Shown here piece by piece: positions 22,779-31,536 of a stretch of DNA of 64,000 nt (positions within the stretch are counted from its first letter, which is position 1; the number at the start of each line of letters is the position of its first letter). A program made the translations under genes and the position numbers. Under the pieces are notes generated by a model. The model saw nothing but the letters and a program-made list of their open reading frames with translations, made no database searches and was not told where the DNA came from. Origin of the DNA: Kineococcus xinjiangensis. GTDB taxonomy: Bacteria; Actinomycetota; Actinomycetes; Actinomycetales; Kineococcaceae. The stretch is taken from the NCBI RefSeq assembly GCF_002934625.1, contig NZ_PTJD01000004.1:1-64000 (forward strand), in the 5' to 3' direction.

Positions 22779-25022
22779 CTACGGGGACGGCGGCGGCGGC
22801 AGCTGCACCGACTCCGGTGGCAGCGCGGGCTCCGCCGGGTCGGGCAGCTGCACCGACTCCGGTGGCAGCGCGGGCTCCGCCGGGTCGGGCAGCTGCACCG
22901 ACTCCGGCGGCAGCGCGGGCTCCGGCAGCAGCGCCGGCTCGGGCGGGGGCGGCGCCGGGAACGGCTGGACGGGCAGCCCCAGCGCCGCGGAGGCGCCGCC
23001 GACGGCGTCGCGCCAGATGGGGGCCGGCAGCGTCCCGCCGTAGACCCGCTCCCGCACGACGCCGTTGATCGCCTCGCCGTTGAGGCTCCGGCTGCCCGCG
23101 GCGTGCCCCACCCACACCGCCGCGGAGAGCTGGGAGGTGTAGCCGACGAACCAGACGTCGGTGCTCGCGTTGGTGGTGCCCGTCTTGCCCGCGACGGGCC
23201 GGTCCAGCGCGGCGGCCCGGCCGGTGCCGGTCGCCACCACGTCCGTCAGCGCCGAGGTGACGGCCCGCGCGACGGCCGGGTCGAGCGCCTGCGTGCAGCC
23301 GGCGTCGGGGACGGGCAGCGGCCGCCCGTCGCGGTCGCGCACCGCACTCACGGCCACGGGCCGGCAGTGCGTCCCGTCGGCGGCGAAGGCTGCGTAGGCC
23401 CCGGCCATGCTCAGCGGGGACACCTCGTTGACGCCGAGGGTCAGGGCGGGGAAGACGTGCAGGTCGGTGTTCGCGGGCTGCCCCTCCACCTTCACGGTCG
23501 GGGCGGCCAGCGTCACCCCGAGGTCCTGCGCCGTTCCCGCGATGGCGCACAGGTCGAGCTGCTTCTCCATCTGCACGTACGCGGTGTTCACCGACAGCCG
23601 CGTCGCCTCCCGGACCGTCATGGCACCGGACTCGCCGCTCTCGGCGTTGCCGTAGGTGTAGCGCCCGCCGCGCATCGGCCTGCCGCAGGCGGTGAAGTCG
23701 GCGAACGCGTCGTCGCCGCGCTCCGTCGCGTGGATCACGTCCTCCAGCGACCGCCCCGAGCGCAGCCACTCCACGAGCGTGAAGACCTTGAACGCGGAGC
23801 CCGTCTGGAAGCCGCTGCCGCCGCCGTGGGCCTTGTCGACGTTGTAGTTGAGCACCGTCACGCCGGGCTGCGAGTCGTCCGGGGAGAACGTCGTGTTCTG
23901 CGCCATCGCGAGGATGCGCCCGGTGCCCGGCTCCACGACGGAGGCCGCCGCGCGGACCGGCTGCCCCGGCGCGACACCGCGGTGCACGGCGTCGGCGGTG
24001 GCCTGCTGCACGCGCGGGTCGAGCGTGGTGGTGACCTCGAGGCCGCCGGCGCGCAGGGTCCTGCGCCGCTCCTCCTCCGTGGCGCCGAAGGCGGGGTCTC
24101 GCAACAGGATGCGCGTCACGTAGTCGCAGAAGTAGGCGGCGGAACCGGCCCCGATGCACCCGCGCCGGCTGCGCTGGACGTCGAGCGCCACGGGGGCGGC
24201 CGTCGCGGCGTCGCGGGCCGCCTCGTCGATGAACCCGACCTCCGCCATCCGCCGCAGGACGACGTCCCGGCGTTCCCGCGCCGCCGCCGGATCGTCCAGG
24301 GGGTCGTACTGGGAGGGGCTCTGCACCATGCCGGCCAGCAGGGCGGCCTCCGGCAGCACCAGGTCGCGCGCGCTCTTGCCGAAGTAGAACTGCGACGCCG
24401 CCTCGACGCCGTAGACGTTGTTCGCGAAGAACACGATGTTGAGGTAGCCCGCGAGGATCTCGTCCTTGCTCATCCGCTTCTCGACGCCGACGGCCATCTT
24501 CATCTCGCGCAGCTTGCGGGCGTAGCCCTCCGCTCCCTCGCTGGCGACGGCCTCCTCGGCCGAGGCCCGGTCGCCGCGTGCGACGGCGTCCTGGACGAGG
24601 ACGTTCTTCACGTACTGCTGGGTCAGGGTGGAGGCGCCCTGGGTCCCGCTGCCGGCGGCGTTGTTCACGAGGGCGCGGCCGATGCCGCGCACGTCGACGG
24701 GGCCGTGGTCGTAGAAGCGGGCGTCCTCGATGGCGAGGATCGCCTCCCGCATCACCGGGGCGATGTCCTCCAGCGGGACCACGATGCGGTCCTGGTCGTA
24801 GATGCGCGCCATGAGCGTGCCGTCGGCGTAGAGGATGCTCGTGGGCTCCGGGACGCGCTCGTCGCTCAGGGCGGCCGGCAGCGCCTCGAAGACGTCGACG
24901 CCCTCCCTGGTCAGCAGCCCGGCGGCGGCGACGGGCGGCACCAGCAGGCCCGCGACGAGGACCCCGGCGACGACGCTGATCCCGGCGAACGCCACCAGCA
25001 GCCGCAGGCCGGCGAGACGCAC
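22779..25022 (-). CDS. Class A penicillin-binding protein (transglycosylase/transpeptidase)
   Basis: This membrane-anchored enzyme polymerises and cross-links peptidoglycan outside the cell. After a single membrane segment (residues about 5-28) comes the GT51 glycosyltransferase domain, with catalytic glutamate in AIEDARFYDH and the QGASTLTQQYVKN motif. The transpeptidase domain has the SxxK motif in TGSAFKVF, SxN in LSVNTAY and KTGTT. The C-terminus is a Pro-rich tail with a 15-residue repeat (PESVQLPDPAEPALP) and no PASTA domain. GTG 25022 was picked because AGGAG lies six bases upstream and the product then begins right at the membrane anchor; GTG 25121 would add 33 residues. Length 747 is usual for the family. 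Confidence 0.88.
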   Translation of the reverse strand: MRLAGLRLLVAFAGISVVAGVLVAGLLVPPVAAAGLLTREGVDVFEALPAALSDERVPEPTSILYADGTLMARIYDQDRIVVPLEDIAPVMREAILAIEDARFYDHGPVDVRGIGRALVNNAAGSGTQGASTLTQQYVKNVLVQDAVARGDRASAEEAVASEGAEGYARKLREMKMAVGVEKRMSKDEILAGYLNIVFFANNVYGVEAASQFYFGKSARDLVLPEAALLAGMVQSPSQYDPLDDPAAARERRDVVLRRMAEVGFIDEAARDAATAAPVALDVQRSRRGCIGAGSAAYFCDYVTRILLRDPAFGATEEERRRTLRAGGLEVTTTLDPRVQQATADAVHRGVAPGQPVRAAASVVEPGTGRILAMAQNTTFSPDDSQPGVTVLNYNVDKAHGGGSGFQTGSAFKVFTLVEWLRSGRSLEDVIHATERGDDAFADFTACGRPMRGGRYTYGNAESGESGAMTVREATRLSVNTAYVQMEKQLDLCAIAGTAQDLGVTLAAPTVKVEGQPANTDLHVFPALTLGVNEVSPLSMAGAYAAFAADGTHCRPVAVSAVRDRDGRPLPVPDAGCTQALDPAVARAVTSALTDVVATGTGRAAALDRPVAGKTGTTNASTDVWFVGYTSQLSAAVWVGHAAGSRSLNGEAINGVVRERVYGGTLPAPIWRDAVGGASAALGLPVQPFPAPPPPEPALLPEPALPPESVQLPDPAEPALPPESVQLPDPAEPALPPESVQLPPPPSP
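22801..22923. repeat. 45-base in-frame tandem repeat in the penicillin-binding protein gene
   Basis: Two identical 45-base units (22801-22845, 22846-22890) and a nearly full third copy from 22891 encode the repeated PESVQLPDPAEPALP in the extracytoplasmic tail. Length changes of the array would keep the reading frame. Confidence 0.9.
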
Positions 25023-25179
25023 GGAACGCTCCTGCCGGCGCGGCACCGGATGCCCGGCCGGCAGGGCCGGTTCCGGGTGCGGGTCGTCGTCCACCTCCCC
25101 AGACAAGCACGGAACGCGCACCGCTGCAGGCGCAGCGCGGCCGGGGACCGGCGGCCGGCCCGGGACGTGCCGGCGCGGG

Positions 25180-26226
25180 TCAGGCGAGGTCGGCGAGGTC
25201 TGCCAGATCGGCCAGATCGGCCAGATCGGCGGAGAAGTCGCCGAGGTCCGGGTCGACCGCCATGGCGTGCGGCTCGAACCACACCACCTTGCCGGGCCCC
25301 TCCCCCGCGGGCAGCGCCTCCACGCCCCACGCGGTGGACACCGACTGCACCAGCCGCAGTCCCCGCCCCGTGGTGGCGGCCAGGCCGAAGGAGCGCTCCT
25401 GGAGGGCCACGGGGGAGGTGTCGGCCACCTCGACGCGCACCCCGCCCCCCGCCAGCGACCGGACGAGGACCCGCAGCGGGGTGCGGGCGTGCAGCACGGC
25501 GTTCGTCACGAGCTCGGAGACGCCGAGCTCGGCGGAGTCCTCCAGCTCCTCCGCACCCAGCTCGCGCAGCACCCGGCGCACGTGGCGGCGGGCCGCCCCG
25601 GCGGCGTCGGCCACCGGCTCCAGCAGGAGCGGGTCCCCCACCGCGGGCGCGCCGTCCACCGGCGCGGGACGTCCGTCCCCGACGGTCGGGGCCGGGACCG
25701 CGACGTCGGCCGCGGGCGGCCCCGTGTCGTCGCAGGCGGCGGAACCGCGGGCCGTGGACGGCGCCTGCGCCCACGGCGTCGGCTCGGCTCCGCCCAGCTG
25801 CCGGACGAACTCGCCGAAGATCCACGAGCGGTAGTCCACGAGGTCGTCCGGGAGCGGCAGCGTCAGGAGGTGCTCGTCGGCGCGGCAGAAGCCGTCCGCC
25901 TCCACCAGCGCCTCGTGCAGCCGCGCCACGAACGCCTCGGCGCCGCGGGGAGCGCTGAAGGGGACGTCCAGGAACTCCCGCCCCGCGGCGAGCGCCGCCT
26001 CCATGGCCGCGGCGGGCTGGGCGCGGAAGGGGGCGTAGGCGGTGTCGAGCTCCGCGGCGAGGTCGAGCAACCGCCGCGGGAGGGAGTCCTGGAGGTCCTG
26101 CCCGGCGCCGATCTGGACGAGCGCCAGCTCCCGCAGGAGGCCCTCCATGTGCCGCACGAAGCGGGCGCGCAGCCGCAGCGGCACGCCGAGGAGGCGGACC
26201 TCGACCAGCCCGGCAGCACCGCTCAC
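25180..26226 (-). CDS. RsbW-like serine-kinase/ATPase domain protein (anti-sigma type)
   Basis: A 348-residue cytosolic protein. Residues about 1-145 form a helical N-terminal domain that I do not recognise. A variable linker (about 150-200) leads to a GHKL ATPase domain of the RsbW/SpoIIAB type: N-box SELVTNAVLHA, VEVADTSP and GRGLRLVQSV. Such domains phosphorylate STAS anti-anti-sigma proteins or bind sigma factors. The next gene upstream encodes an HD protein with a STAS-like C-terminus, which could be its partner. The C-terminus is a run of DLA repeats from a 9-base DNA repeat. Start is GTG 26226 with no clear Shine-Dalgarno. Confidence 0.75.
   Translation of the reverse strand: MSGAAGLVEVRLLGVPLRLRARFVRHMEGLLRELALVQIGAGQDLQDSLPRRLLDLAAELDTAYAPFRAQPAAAMEAALAAGREFLDVPFSAPRGAEAFVARLHEALVEADGFCRADEHLLTLPLPDDLVDYRSWIFGEFVRQLGGAEPTPWAQAPSTARGSAACDDTGPPAADVAVPAPTVGDGRPAPVDGAPAVGDPLLLEPVADAAGAARRHVRRVLRELGAEELEDSAELGVSELVTNAVLHARTPLRVLVRSLAGGGVRVEVADTSPVALQERSFGLAATTGRGLRLVQSVSTAWGVEALPAGEGPGKVVWFEPHAMAVDPDLGDFSADLADLADLADLADLA
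25202..25228. repeat. 9-base tandem repeat at the end of the RsbW-like gene
   Basis: Three perfect copies of gccagatcg (25202-25210, 25211-25219, 25220-25228), preceded by two degenerate copies, encode the DLADLADLA tail. Confidence 0.9.
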
Positions 26227-26297
26227 CCGTTCACGCTCTCACACGTCCGGCGACCACGACGGGGGACGATTCGCCGGCCACCCCGTGCCCGGACGGC

Positions 26298-27305
26298 TCA
26301 GCGGCATCCGCACACCGCGGTCAGGGCCTCGCGGACGTCGGTGACGACCGCCGCCCGTCCGGCGTCGCCGTCGTCGTCGCGCAGCAGCGCCGACACACCG
26401 GCGCGCGGCTCCAGCAGCACCACCGGCAGCCCGGTCCGCTCCGTGGCCGAGGCCAGCTCCGCCGCGCCCTCCGGGCTGAGCGACTCCAGCAGCGCCAGGT
26501 CGCAGACCACGGAGTGCGGGCGGTCCTCCACCGCCCGCTCCAGGGCCTCGTGCGCGGTCTCCACCCCCTCCGCGGAGGTCATCCGCCCGTCGAGGCGCAC
26601 GAGCTTCGCGCAGGCGAGGTCCACGGTGCTGGCGGCCAGCGGCGCCGGGGCCGGCCTGCTGCGCGCCACCCGGCGCAGCGTTCGCACCACCGCGGCGAAG
26701 AGGTCGACGCGGGCCTCCAGCCGGGACCGCGCCACGATGCTGCCCGCGCCGTGGCGCCGCACGATCTCCCGCAACCGGGGGCCCGGCTCGACGGTCTCCC
26801 CGCGCGGGCCGGTGGTGATGTCGGAGTACGTCAGGGCGTCGGCGACGGCACCGCCCGGCAGGGCGAACTGCGCCAGCTCCGCCGCCAGGCCCCGGTGGCG
26901 GGCCTCCACGGCGGCGCCGCTGTGGTGGGCGACGAGGGCCGCGAGCTCGGGATGGCCCTGCCGCAGCAGGTACCGGGCGCCGTCGAGGGGGTGGAAGCCC
27001 GAGTCCACGACCTCCGGCGCGTAGCCGATGTCGTGCAGGTAGGCGGCGGCGACGAGCAGCTGCTGCTCCGGGCGGGGCAGGCCCACGGACGCCCACCAGG
27101 CGTGCACCGCGGTCTCCTGGGTGTGCCGCCAGCGGTCGGGCAGGTCGGCCAGGAGCCGCCCGGCCTCGCTCGCCGCCCACAGGACGAGGTCGGGCTGCCG
27201 GCGACCGGAGCGCCCGGGCGCGGGCCCGCCGAGGTCCCGGGGAGTCGTGAGCGCGCGCGGGGGGATCCGCCGGGCCGCCGGGTGGATGCGAGGGGACTCG
27301 CTCAT
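26298..27305 (-). CDS. HD-domain protein fused to a STAS-like domain
   Basis: A 335-residue protein. Residues about 45-150 are an HD phosphohydrolase-like domain with YLHDIGYAPE and HHSGAAVEA, as in small actinobacterial HD proteins. Residues about 225-330 resemble a STAS/anti-anti-sigma fold: LVRLDGRMTSAEGVE, VVCDLALLESLSPEGAAEL and the pattern of short strands. The STAS-like call is weaker than the HD call. It lies 71 bases upstream of the RsbW-like ATPase gene on the same strand, which suggests a partner-switching pair with an HD input. ATG 27305 has CATGAT six bases upstream and no Shine-Dalgarno. Confidence 0.7.
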   Translation of the reverse strand: MSESPRIHPAARRIPPRALTTPRDLGGPAPGRSGRRQPDLVLWAASEAGRLLADLPDRWRHTQETAVHAWWASVGLPRPEQQLLVAAAYLHDIGYAPEVVDSGFHPLDGARYLLRQGHPELAALVAHHSGAAVEARHRGLAAELAQFALPGGAVADALTYSDITTGPRGETVEPGPRLREIVRRHGAGSIVARSRLEARVDLFAAVVRTLRRVARSRPAPAPLAASTVDLACAKLVRLDGRMTSAEGVETAHEALERAVEDRPHSVVCDLALLESLSPEGAAELASATERTGLPVVLLEPRAGVSALLRDDDGDAGRAAVVTDVREALTAVCGCR

Positions 27306-27358
27306 GGACGCATCATGGGTCCTGCGCCCGGCGCCCGCGAGGAACCGGGGCCCCGGGT

Positions 27359-28597
27359 TCAGTGCGCGGGGGCGGAGTGCGCGCCGCGCACGCGGGCGCG
27401 GGCGTCGCCGAAGCGCACGACCTCGTACGTCACGAGCGCCACCAGCACGACCGCGACGAGCACCAGCGACGCCAGCGCCGGCAGGAACCAGGCGGCGGGC
27501 AGCAGCAGGAGCAGGAGCGCCGCTGCCGCGCTGCGGTGCGGGTTCCACGTGCGGATGTTGCGGCGCCGGAAGGCCACGTGGGCCAGCAGGTGGAGGGCCA
27601 CGCCGCCGTAGAGCGCGATCAGCGGGAGTCCGGTCAGCGCATCGGCGAGCGTGTGGTGCTCCGAGTCGGAGACGTACTGGAGCACCTTCTTCATCCCCAG
27701 CGCGATGAAGATGACCGAGACCACCATGGGGAAGTGCAGGTAGGTGTAGGAGTCGCGCGCCAGCCGGCTGCGGGCCTCCCCCTGCGCCGAGGCCAGGACG
27801 CCCTCCGCGACGTGGGCGACGACGTCGAAGTAGAGCCACCACAGGCACACCGCGACGGCCACCCCGGCGAGCGAGGCGGCCAGCACCGCGGGCGTCAGCG
27901 GCCTCCCGGTCACCCCGACGCCGATGGCCATCAGCGACTCCCCGAGGGCGACGATGAGGATGAGGCCGTGGCGCTCCGCGAAGTGGACCGGGCTCGGCAG
28001 GCGCCACCCGGACGTCCCGGCGACCCAGATCCCGCCGTAGTCGACGAGCAGCGCGAGCGCCCACAGCGGCAGCTGGAAGGGCGGGCCGGCCAGGGCCCCG
28101 GCCACGAGGAGGGCGACGGCCGCCGCGACGGGACCGGCCGTCACGAGCACCTGCCGGCGGAGGCCGCGGTCGCCCCCCGCGGCGACGAGGTAGCAGCCCA
28201 GGTGCAGGAAGCGCACGGCGCCGTAGCCGAGGGCGAACACCACGGGTGCCGGAACGCCGCCCGGCATGTCGGAGAAGGACTCCGGGATGCTCAGCGCCAC
28301 GACGAACATGACGCCCATGGCCGCGATCATCGTCAGGCGCACGGCTCCCTCGTCGGCGTGCGCCTGGTTGCCCAGCCACGAGTACGAGCTCCACGCCCAC
28401 CACAGCAGCGCCAGCAGGACCAGACCGCGCAGCGCCCCGACCGGCGACAGGTCCGCCGCCATCAGCGCCGTCACCTGGGTGAAGCCGAACACGAACACGA
28501 GGTCGAAGAAGAGCTCGAGGGTGGTCACCCGGTGGGACTCGTCGGCCCCCCGGACGCGGCGCCAGAGCGGGACGCCGGGCACGGCTGCGGTCCTCAC
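27359..28597 (-). CDS. Low-temperature-requirement A (LtrA) family membrane protein
   Basis: A 412-residue integral membrane protein with about eleven to twelve hydrophobic segments. The N-terminal RVTTLELFFDLVFVFGFTQ and later HFAERHGLILIVALGES are the family's signature motifs. LtrA proteins are widespread but of unknown biochemical role. The GTG at 28597 overlaps the upstream hydrolase's stop (CTGTGA) and has GGGAG five bases before it, so the two genes are translationally coupled. Confidence 0.88.
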   Translation of the reverse strand: MRTAAVPGVPLWRRVRGADESHRVTTLELFFDLVFVFGFTQVTALMAADLSPVGALRGLVLLALLWWAWSSYSWLGNQAHADEGAVRLTMIAAMGVMFVVALSIPESFSDMPGGVPAPVVFALGYGAVRFLHLGCYLVAAGGDRGLRRQVLVTAGPVAAAVALLVAGALAGPPFQLPLWALALLVDYGGIWVAGTSGWRLPSPVHFAERHGLILIVALGESLMAIGVGVTGRPLTPAVLAASLAGVAVAVCLWWLYFDVVAHVAEGVLASAQGEARSRLARDSYTYLHFPMVVSVIFIALGMKKVLQYVSDSEHHTLADALTGLPLIALYGGVALHLLAHVAFRRRNIRTWNPHRSAAAALLLLLLPAAWFLPALASLVLVAVVLVALVTYEVVRFGDARARVRGAHSAPAH

Positions 28598-29532
28598 AGG
28601 TGCTCCCCCATCCACTCCGCGACCCGGCGCACCGCCGGGTCGACGTACTGCGCCTGGTCGTAGAGGTCGATGTGGTTCGTGGTGTCGAGCCACACCAGTT
28701 CCCTCGGCCCCGTCAGGCGGGCGTGGATCGCCTCCGCCGCAGCCGGCGAGCAGTACTCGTCGCGGCGGCCGTGGACGACGAGCGCCGGGGTGGGACCGAG
28801 GAAGTCCGCGCCGACGGCCGCGTCGAAGGTCAGCAGCTCGCGGATCGAGAGGCGGGTCACCCGGTTCTCCCAGCCGGGGCTGGCCGAGCGGGCGGTGCCG
28901 TAGTAGGCGAACGGCTCGGCGCCGCCCATGGCGGCCTCACCGCCGGGCTCCCCGGAGACCGCGGGCAGGTAGTCGACGCGGCCCGTCGTGAACTGCTCCT
29001 GTTTGGCCGCGGCGAACGACGCCATCATGCCGCGGTACTGCTGCGCCCCCATCCCCTCCTGCATCGCGCGCGGGTCGTTGAACGCCGCGGCGACGACGGC
29101 GAGGGCGCGGATGCGCGGGTCGAAGGCGCTGTGGCGCAGGGCGTAGCCGCCACCGAGGCAGATGCCCACGCACCCGATCCGGTCGGGATCCACCAGCTCG
29201 TGCGCCGCGAGCCAGCTCGTCGCGGCGCGCAGGTCCGCGAGCTTGCCGGCGCTGTCCTCGTGCTGGCGCGGCTCGCCCTCGCTGGCACCGAAGTTGCGGT
29301 GGTCGAACGCCAGGGTGACGAAACCCGCGGCCGCGAGGCCCTGCGCGTAGTGGCCGGTGACCTGTTCCTTGACGCCGGTGAAGGGCCCGGTCAGCACGAT
29401 CGCGGGCGCCGGGGCGGCGGTCTCGGCGGGAACCCGCAGCACCCCCGCCAGGCGCAGGCCGCCGGCGGGAACGGAGACGTCGCGGGCCTCGACGGCGAAC
29501 CGCCCGCCCCGGGTCTCGACACTGCTCGTCAC
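28594..29532 (-). CDS. Alpha/beta hydrolase of the dienelactone-hydrolase type
   Basis: A 312-residue cytosolic hydrolase. The nucleophile elbow is GICLGGG with C125 in place of the usual serine, as in dienelactone hydrolases. Other conserved parts are LTGPFTGVKEQV (oxyanion region), FDHRNFGASEGE and the acid/histidine segment VVHGRRDEYCSP...TTNHIDLYD. Substrate is unknown. It overlaps ltrA by four bases, so they form a two-gene operon. The start is GTG 29532. Confidence 0.82.
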   Translation of the reverse strand: MTSSVETRGGRFAVEARDVSVPAGGLRLAGVLRVPAETAAPAPAIVLTGPFTGVKEQVTGHYAQGLAAAGFVTLAFDHRNFGASEGEPRQHEDSAGKLADLRAATSWLAAHELVDPDRIGCVGICLGGGYALRHSAFDPRIRALAVVAAAFNDPRAMQEGMGAQQYRGMMASFAAAKQEQFTTGRVDYLPAVSGEPGGEAAMGGAEPFAYYGTARSASPGWENRVTRLSIRELLTFDAAVGADFLGPTPALVVHGRRDEYCSPAAAEAIHARLTGPRELVWLDTTNHIDLYDQAQYVDPAVRRVAEWMGEHL

Positions 29533-29710
29533 GGGGCGCCACCTCTTCCCGCCCCCGCACAGGCGGGAGCCCCGCCGGGCAGGGCGCCCGGGCCGGGAGG
29601 GACCCTACCGCCGCTCCAGGCCGTTCCGGGGCCGTTCCGGGAAACGTCCACAGCGATGTGATCATCGCCTGCACCACGCGATCCATCTCCGGCGATCCGC
29701 GGAACGGACC

Positions 29711-30007
29711 CTAGGAGAAGCCGGGGCCGCCTCCGATGGCGAACCACGCTGCGTGCGAGAGCAGCACTGCCCCGACCCCCCACCAGCGCCGGTGGGGAAG
29801 CAGCAGCGCCCAGAGTCCCACCTCGATCGCAACGGTCACGGGGATGGCCGCGAACCAGCCTCCCGGAGGCACCGGAGAGTGGTTGAGGTCAGCGAACAGC
29901 CCGGCGAGGAGGAGGTTCATGCTGATGAACCCGCTGACCGCCGCGATGGCGCTCGCCCCGATCCGGCGGAGAACCGGCATGAACTCGACCTCGCCCTCGG
30001 CGATCAC
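29711..30007 (-). CDS. Small three-span membrane protein, function unknown
   Basis: A 98-residue hydrophobic protein with three probable membrane helices (about 18-38, 50-70 and 76-94). I do not recognise it. GTG 30007 gives the longest version. ATG at 29980 is the better-supported start because GAGG sits eight bases upstream. This stretch is somewhat lower in G+C at third positions than its neighbours. Confidence 0.5.
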   Translation of the reverse strand: MIAEGEVEFMPVLRRIGASAIAAVSGFISMNLLLAGLFADLNHSPVPPGGWFAAIPVTVAIEVGLWALLLPHRRWWGVGAVLLSHAAWFAIGGGPGFS

Positions 30008-30211
30008 CTGCGACCAGCCTCACACACGCCAGGGGCTGGGCAAGCCTGCCGTACGGGTGAGACGACTCGATCGGCCGAGCGTGCGCCGACTGCGCCGGAC
30101 GGGTCGCCGGCCGCAGGGGACCGTGGCTGAAGGGCCCGGCTGCGGCACCCTGGTGCTCCCGCTCCCGCGGGCGGCGGTCCAGCGGAGAGCGGTTCGAAGG
30201 AGGCAAGGTCC

Positions 30212-30574
30212 GTGCGCTACTGGGAACGGCCGTACCTCGACGGCTACCGCCACCCGGCGCGGGCGTTGGTCCTGCTCGTCACCGTGCTGCACGCGACGGG
30301 GATCCTCGTCGGTGGAAGCGTGTGGTCCACCGTGGCGTTCATGCTGGCGCTGTTCGGGCTGCCGGTGCGGGGCTGGAAGCTGCGCATGGCGGGTGCGCTG
30401 CTCCTCGTCCTGCTGACGCAGAACTGGCCGTACAAGACGGACGTCTTCACCGACACGCCCGAGCGGGACGCGCTGAACCTCGTCTTCGACCGCACCGTCA
30501 CGGCCGGCGCGCTGCTGGCGGAGGCGGTGCAGGTGGCCTTCCGCCTGCTGAGCGAGCGCCGGACCACCCGGTGA
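30212..30574 (+). CDS. Small membrane protein, function unknown
   Basis: A 120-residue protein with two or three hydrophobic stretches (about 18-48 and 58-70) and a charged C-terminal helix (RDALNLVFDRTVTAG). Not recognised. GTG 30212 has an AAGGAGG Shine-Dalgarno eight bases upstream, which supports it as a real gene. The 204 bases before it, shared with the divergent small membrane protein gene, show no other feature I can support. Confidence 0.6.
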   Translation: MRYWERPYLDGYRHPARALVLLVTVLHATGILVGGSVWSTVAFMLALFGLPVRGWKLRMAGALLLVLLTQNWPYKTDVFTDTPERDALNLVFDRTVTAGALLAEAVQVAFRLLSERRTTR

Positions 30575-30578
30575 CGCA

Positions 30579-30613
30579 CGGCGCCCCGGTCCCTCGCGGG
30601 AACCGGGGCGCCG
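30579..30613. terminator. Hairpin between convergent small membrane protein and sugar operon
   Basis: A 12-base stem (30579-30590 with 30602-30613) plus an inner CCC/GGG pair lies between the stop codons of two convergent genes and can form on both strands. Confidence 0.7.
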
Positions 30614-30624
30614 CGGGCCGGGGC

Positions 30625-31536
30625 TCAGCCCACCAGCACGTGCTCCACGTAGCGGCGCAGCACCGTGGCGACGACCTCGTCTGGGTCGGCCGCCCACACG
30701 TCGGCGTGGAAGATCTCCGTCTCGACGTCCCCGCGGTAACCGGCGGCGTGCACCGCCCGGGAGATGGCGGGGAAGTCGATGTGGCCGTCGCCCATCATCC
30801 CGCGCGCCAGCAGCGTGTCCGCCGGCAGCGGAGTGATCCAGTCGCACACCTGGTAGCTGGCGATGCGCTCGCCCGCGCGGGCGATCTGCCGCTCCAGCTC
30901 CGGGTCCCAGAACACGTGGAACGTGTCGACGACGACGCCCACCTGCTCGACGGGGAACTGCTCCGCCACGTCGAGAGCCTGCCCGAGGGTGGACAGCACC
31001 GCGCGGTCGGCGACGTACATGGGGTGCAGGGGCTCCAGGGCCAGGCGCACTCCCCGCTCCCCCGCGTAGGGGGCGAGCTCACCCACGGCGTCGACGACGC
31101 GCCGGCGGGCGGCGGGGAGGTCCCTGGAGCCGGCGGGCAGGCCGCCGACGACCATCACGAGGCAGTCGGCGCCCAGCGCGGCCGCCTCGTCGATGGCGAG
31201 GCGGTTGTCGTGCAGCGCGGCGGCGCGCCCGTCGGCGTCGTCGGCGGTGAGGAAGCCGCCGCGGCACAGCGACGACACGCGCAGGCCGGCGCCGCGCACC
31301 AGGCGCACGGCCGCGTCCAGGCCGACCTCGTGCAGCCGGTCCCGCCAGACGCCGATCGCGGGGACGCCGGCGCGGGCGCAGACCTCCACCGCCTCGGCGA
31401 GGCCGATGTGCTTCGTGGTGGCCTGGTTCAGCGAGAACCGCGCCAGGCGGGGGTCACCCGGGCGGGGCGTCTCCAGGGCCGCGAGGCGCCCGGACGGGAC
31501 GTCGACGGCGGCGGCCCGGGTCTCCACGGCGGTCAT
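30625..31536 (-). CDS. Sugar phosphate isomerase/epimerase-like TIM barrel protein
   Basis: A 303-residue AP-endonuclease-2/xylose-isomerase-like barrel. Metal-site candidates are LALEPLHPMY, VVVDTFHVFWDP, the GDGHIDFP loop and VETEIFH. Such proteins isomerise or epimerise sugars, keto-sugars or inositols, and relatives act on 3-keto-glycosides. Its ATG overlaps the TGA of the DUF993 gene (ATGA), and it is last in a three-gene operon with a Gfo/Idh/MocA oxidoreductase. Substrate cannot be read from sequence. Confidence 0.83.
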   Translation of the reverse strand: MTAVETRAAAVDVPSGRLAALETPRPGDPRLARFSLNQATTKHIGLAEAVEVCARAGVPAIGVWRDRLHEVGLDAAVRLVRGAGLRVSSLCRGGFLTADDADGRAAALHDNRLAIDEAAALGADCLVMVVGGLPAGSRDLPAARRRVVDAVGELAPYAGERGVRLALEPLHPMYVADRAVLSTLGQALDVAEQFPVEQVGVVVDTFHVFWDPELERQIARAGERIASYQVCDWITPLPADTLLARGMMGDGHIDFPAISRAVHAAGYRGDVETEIFHADVWAADPDEVVATVLRRYVEHVLVG

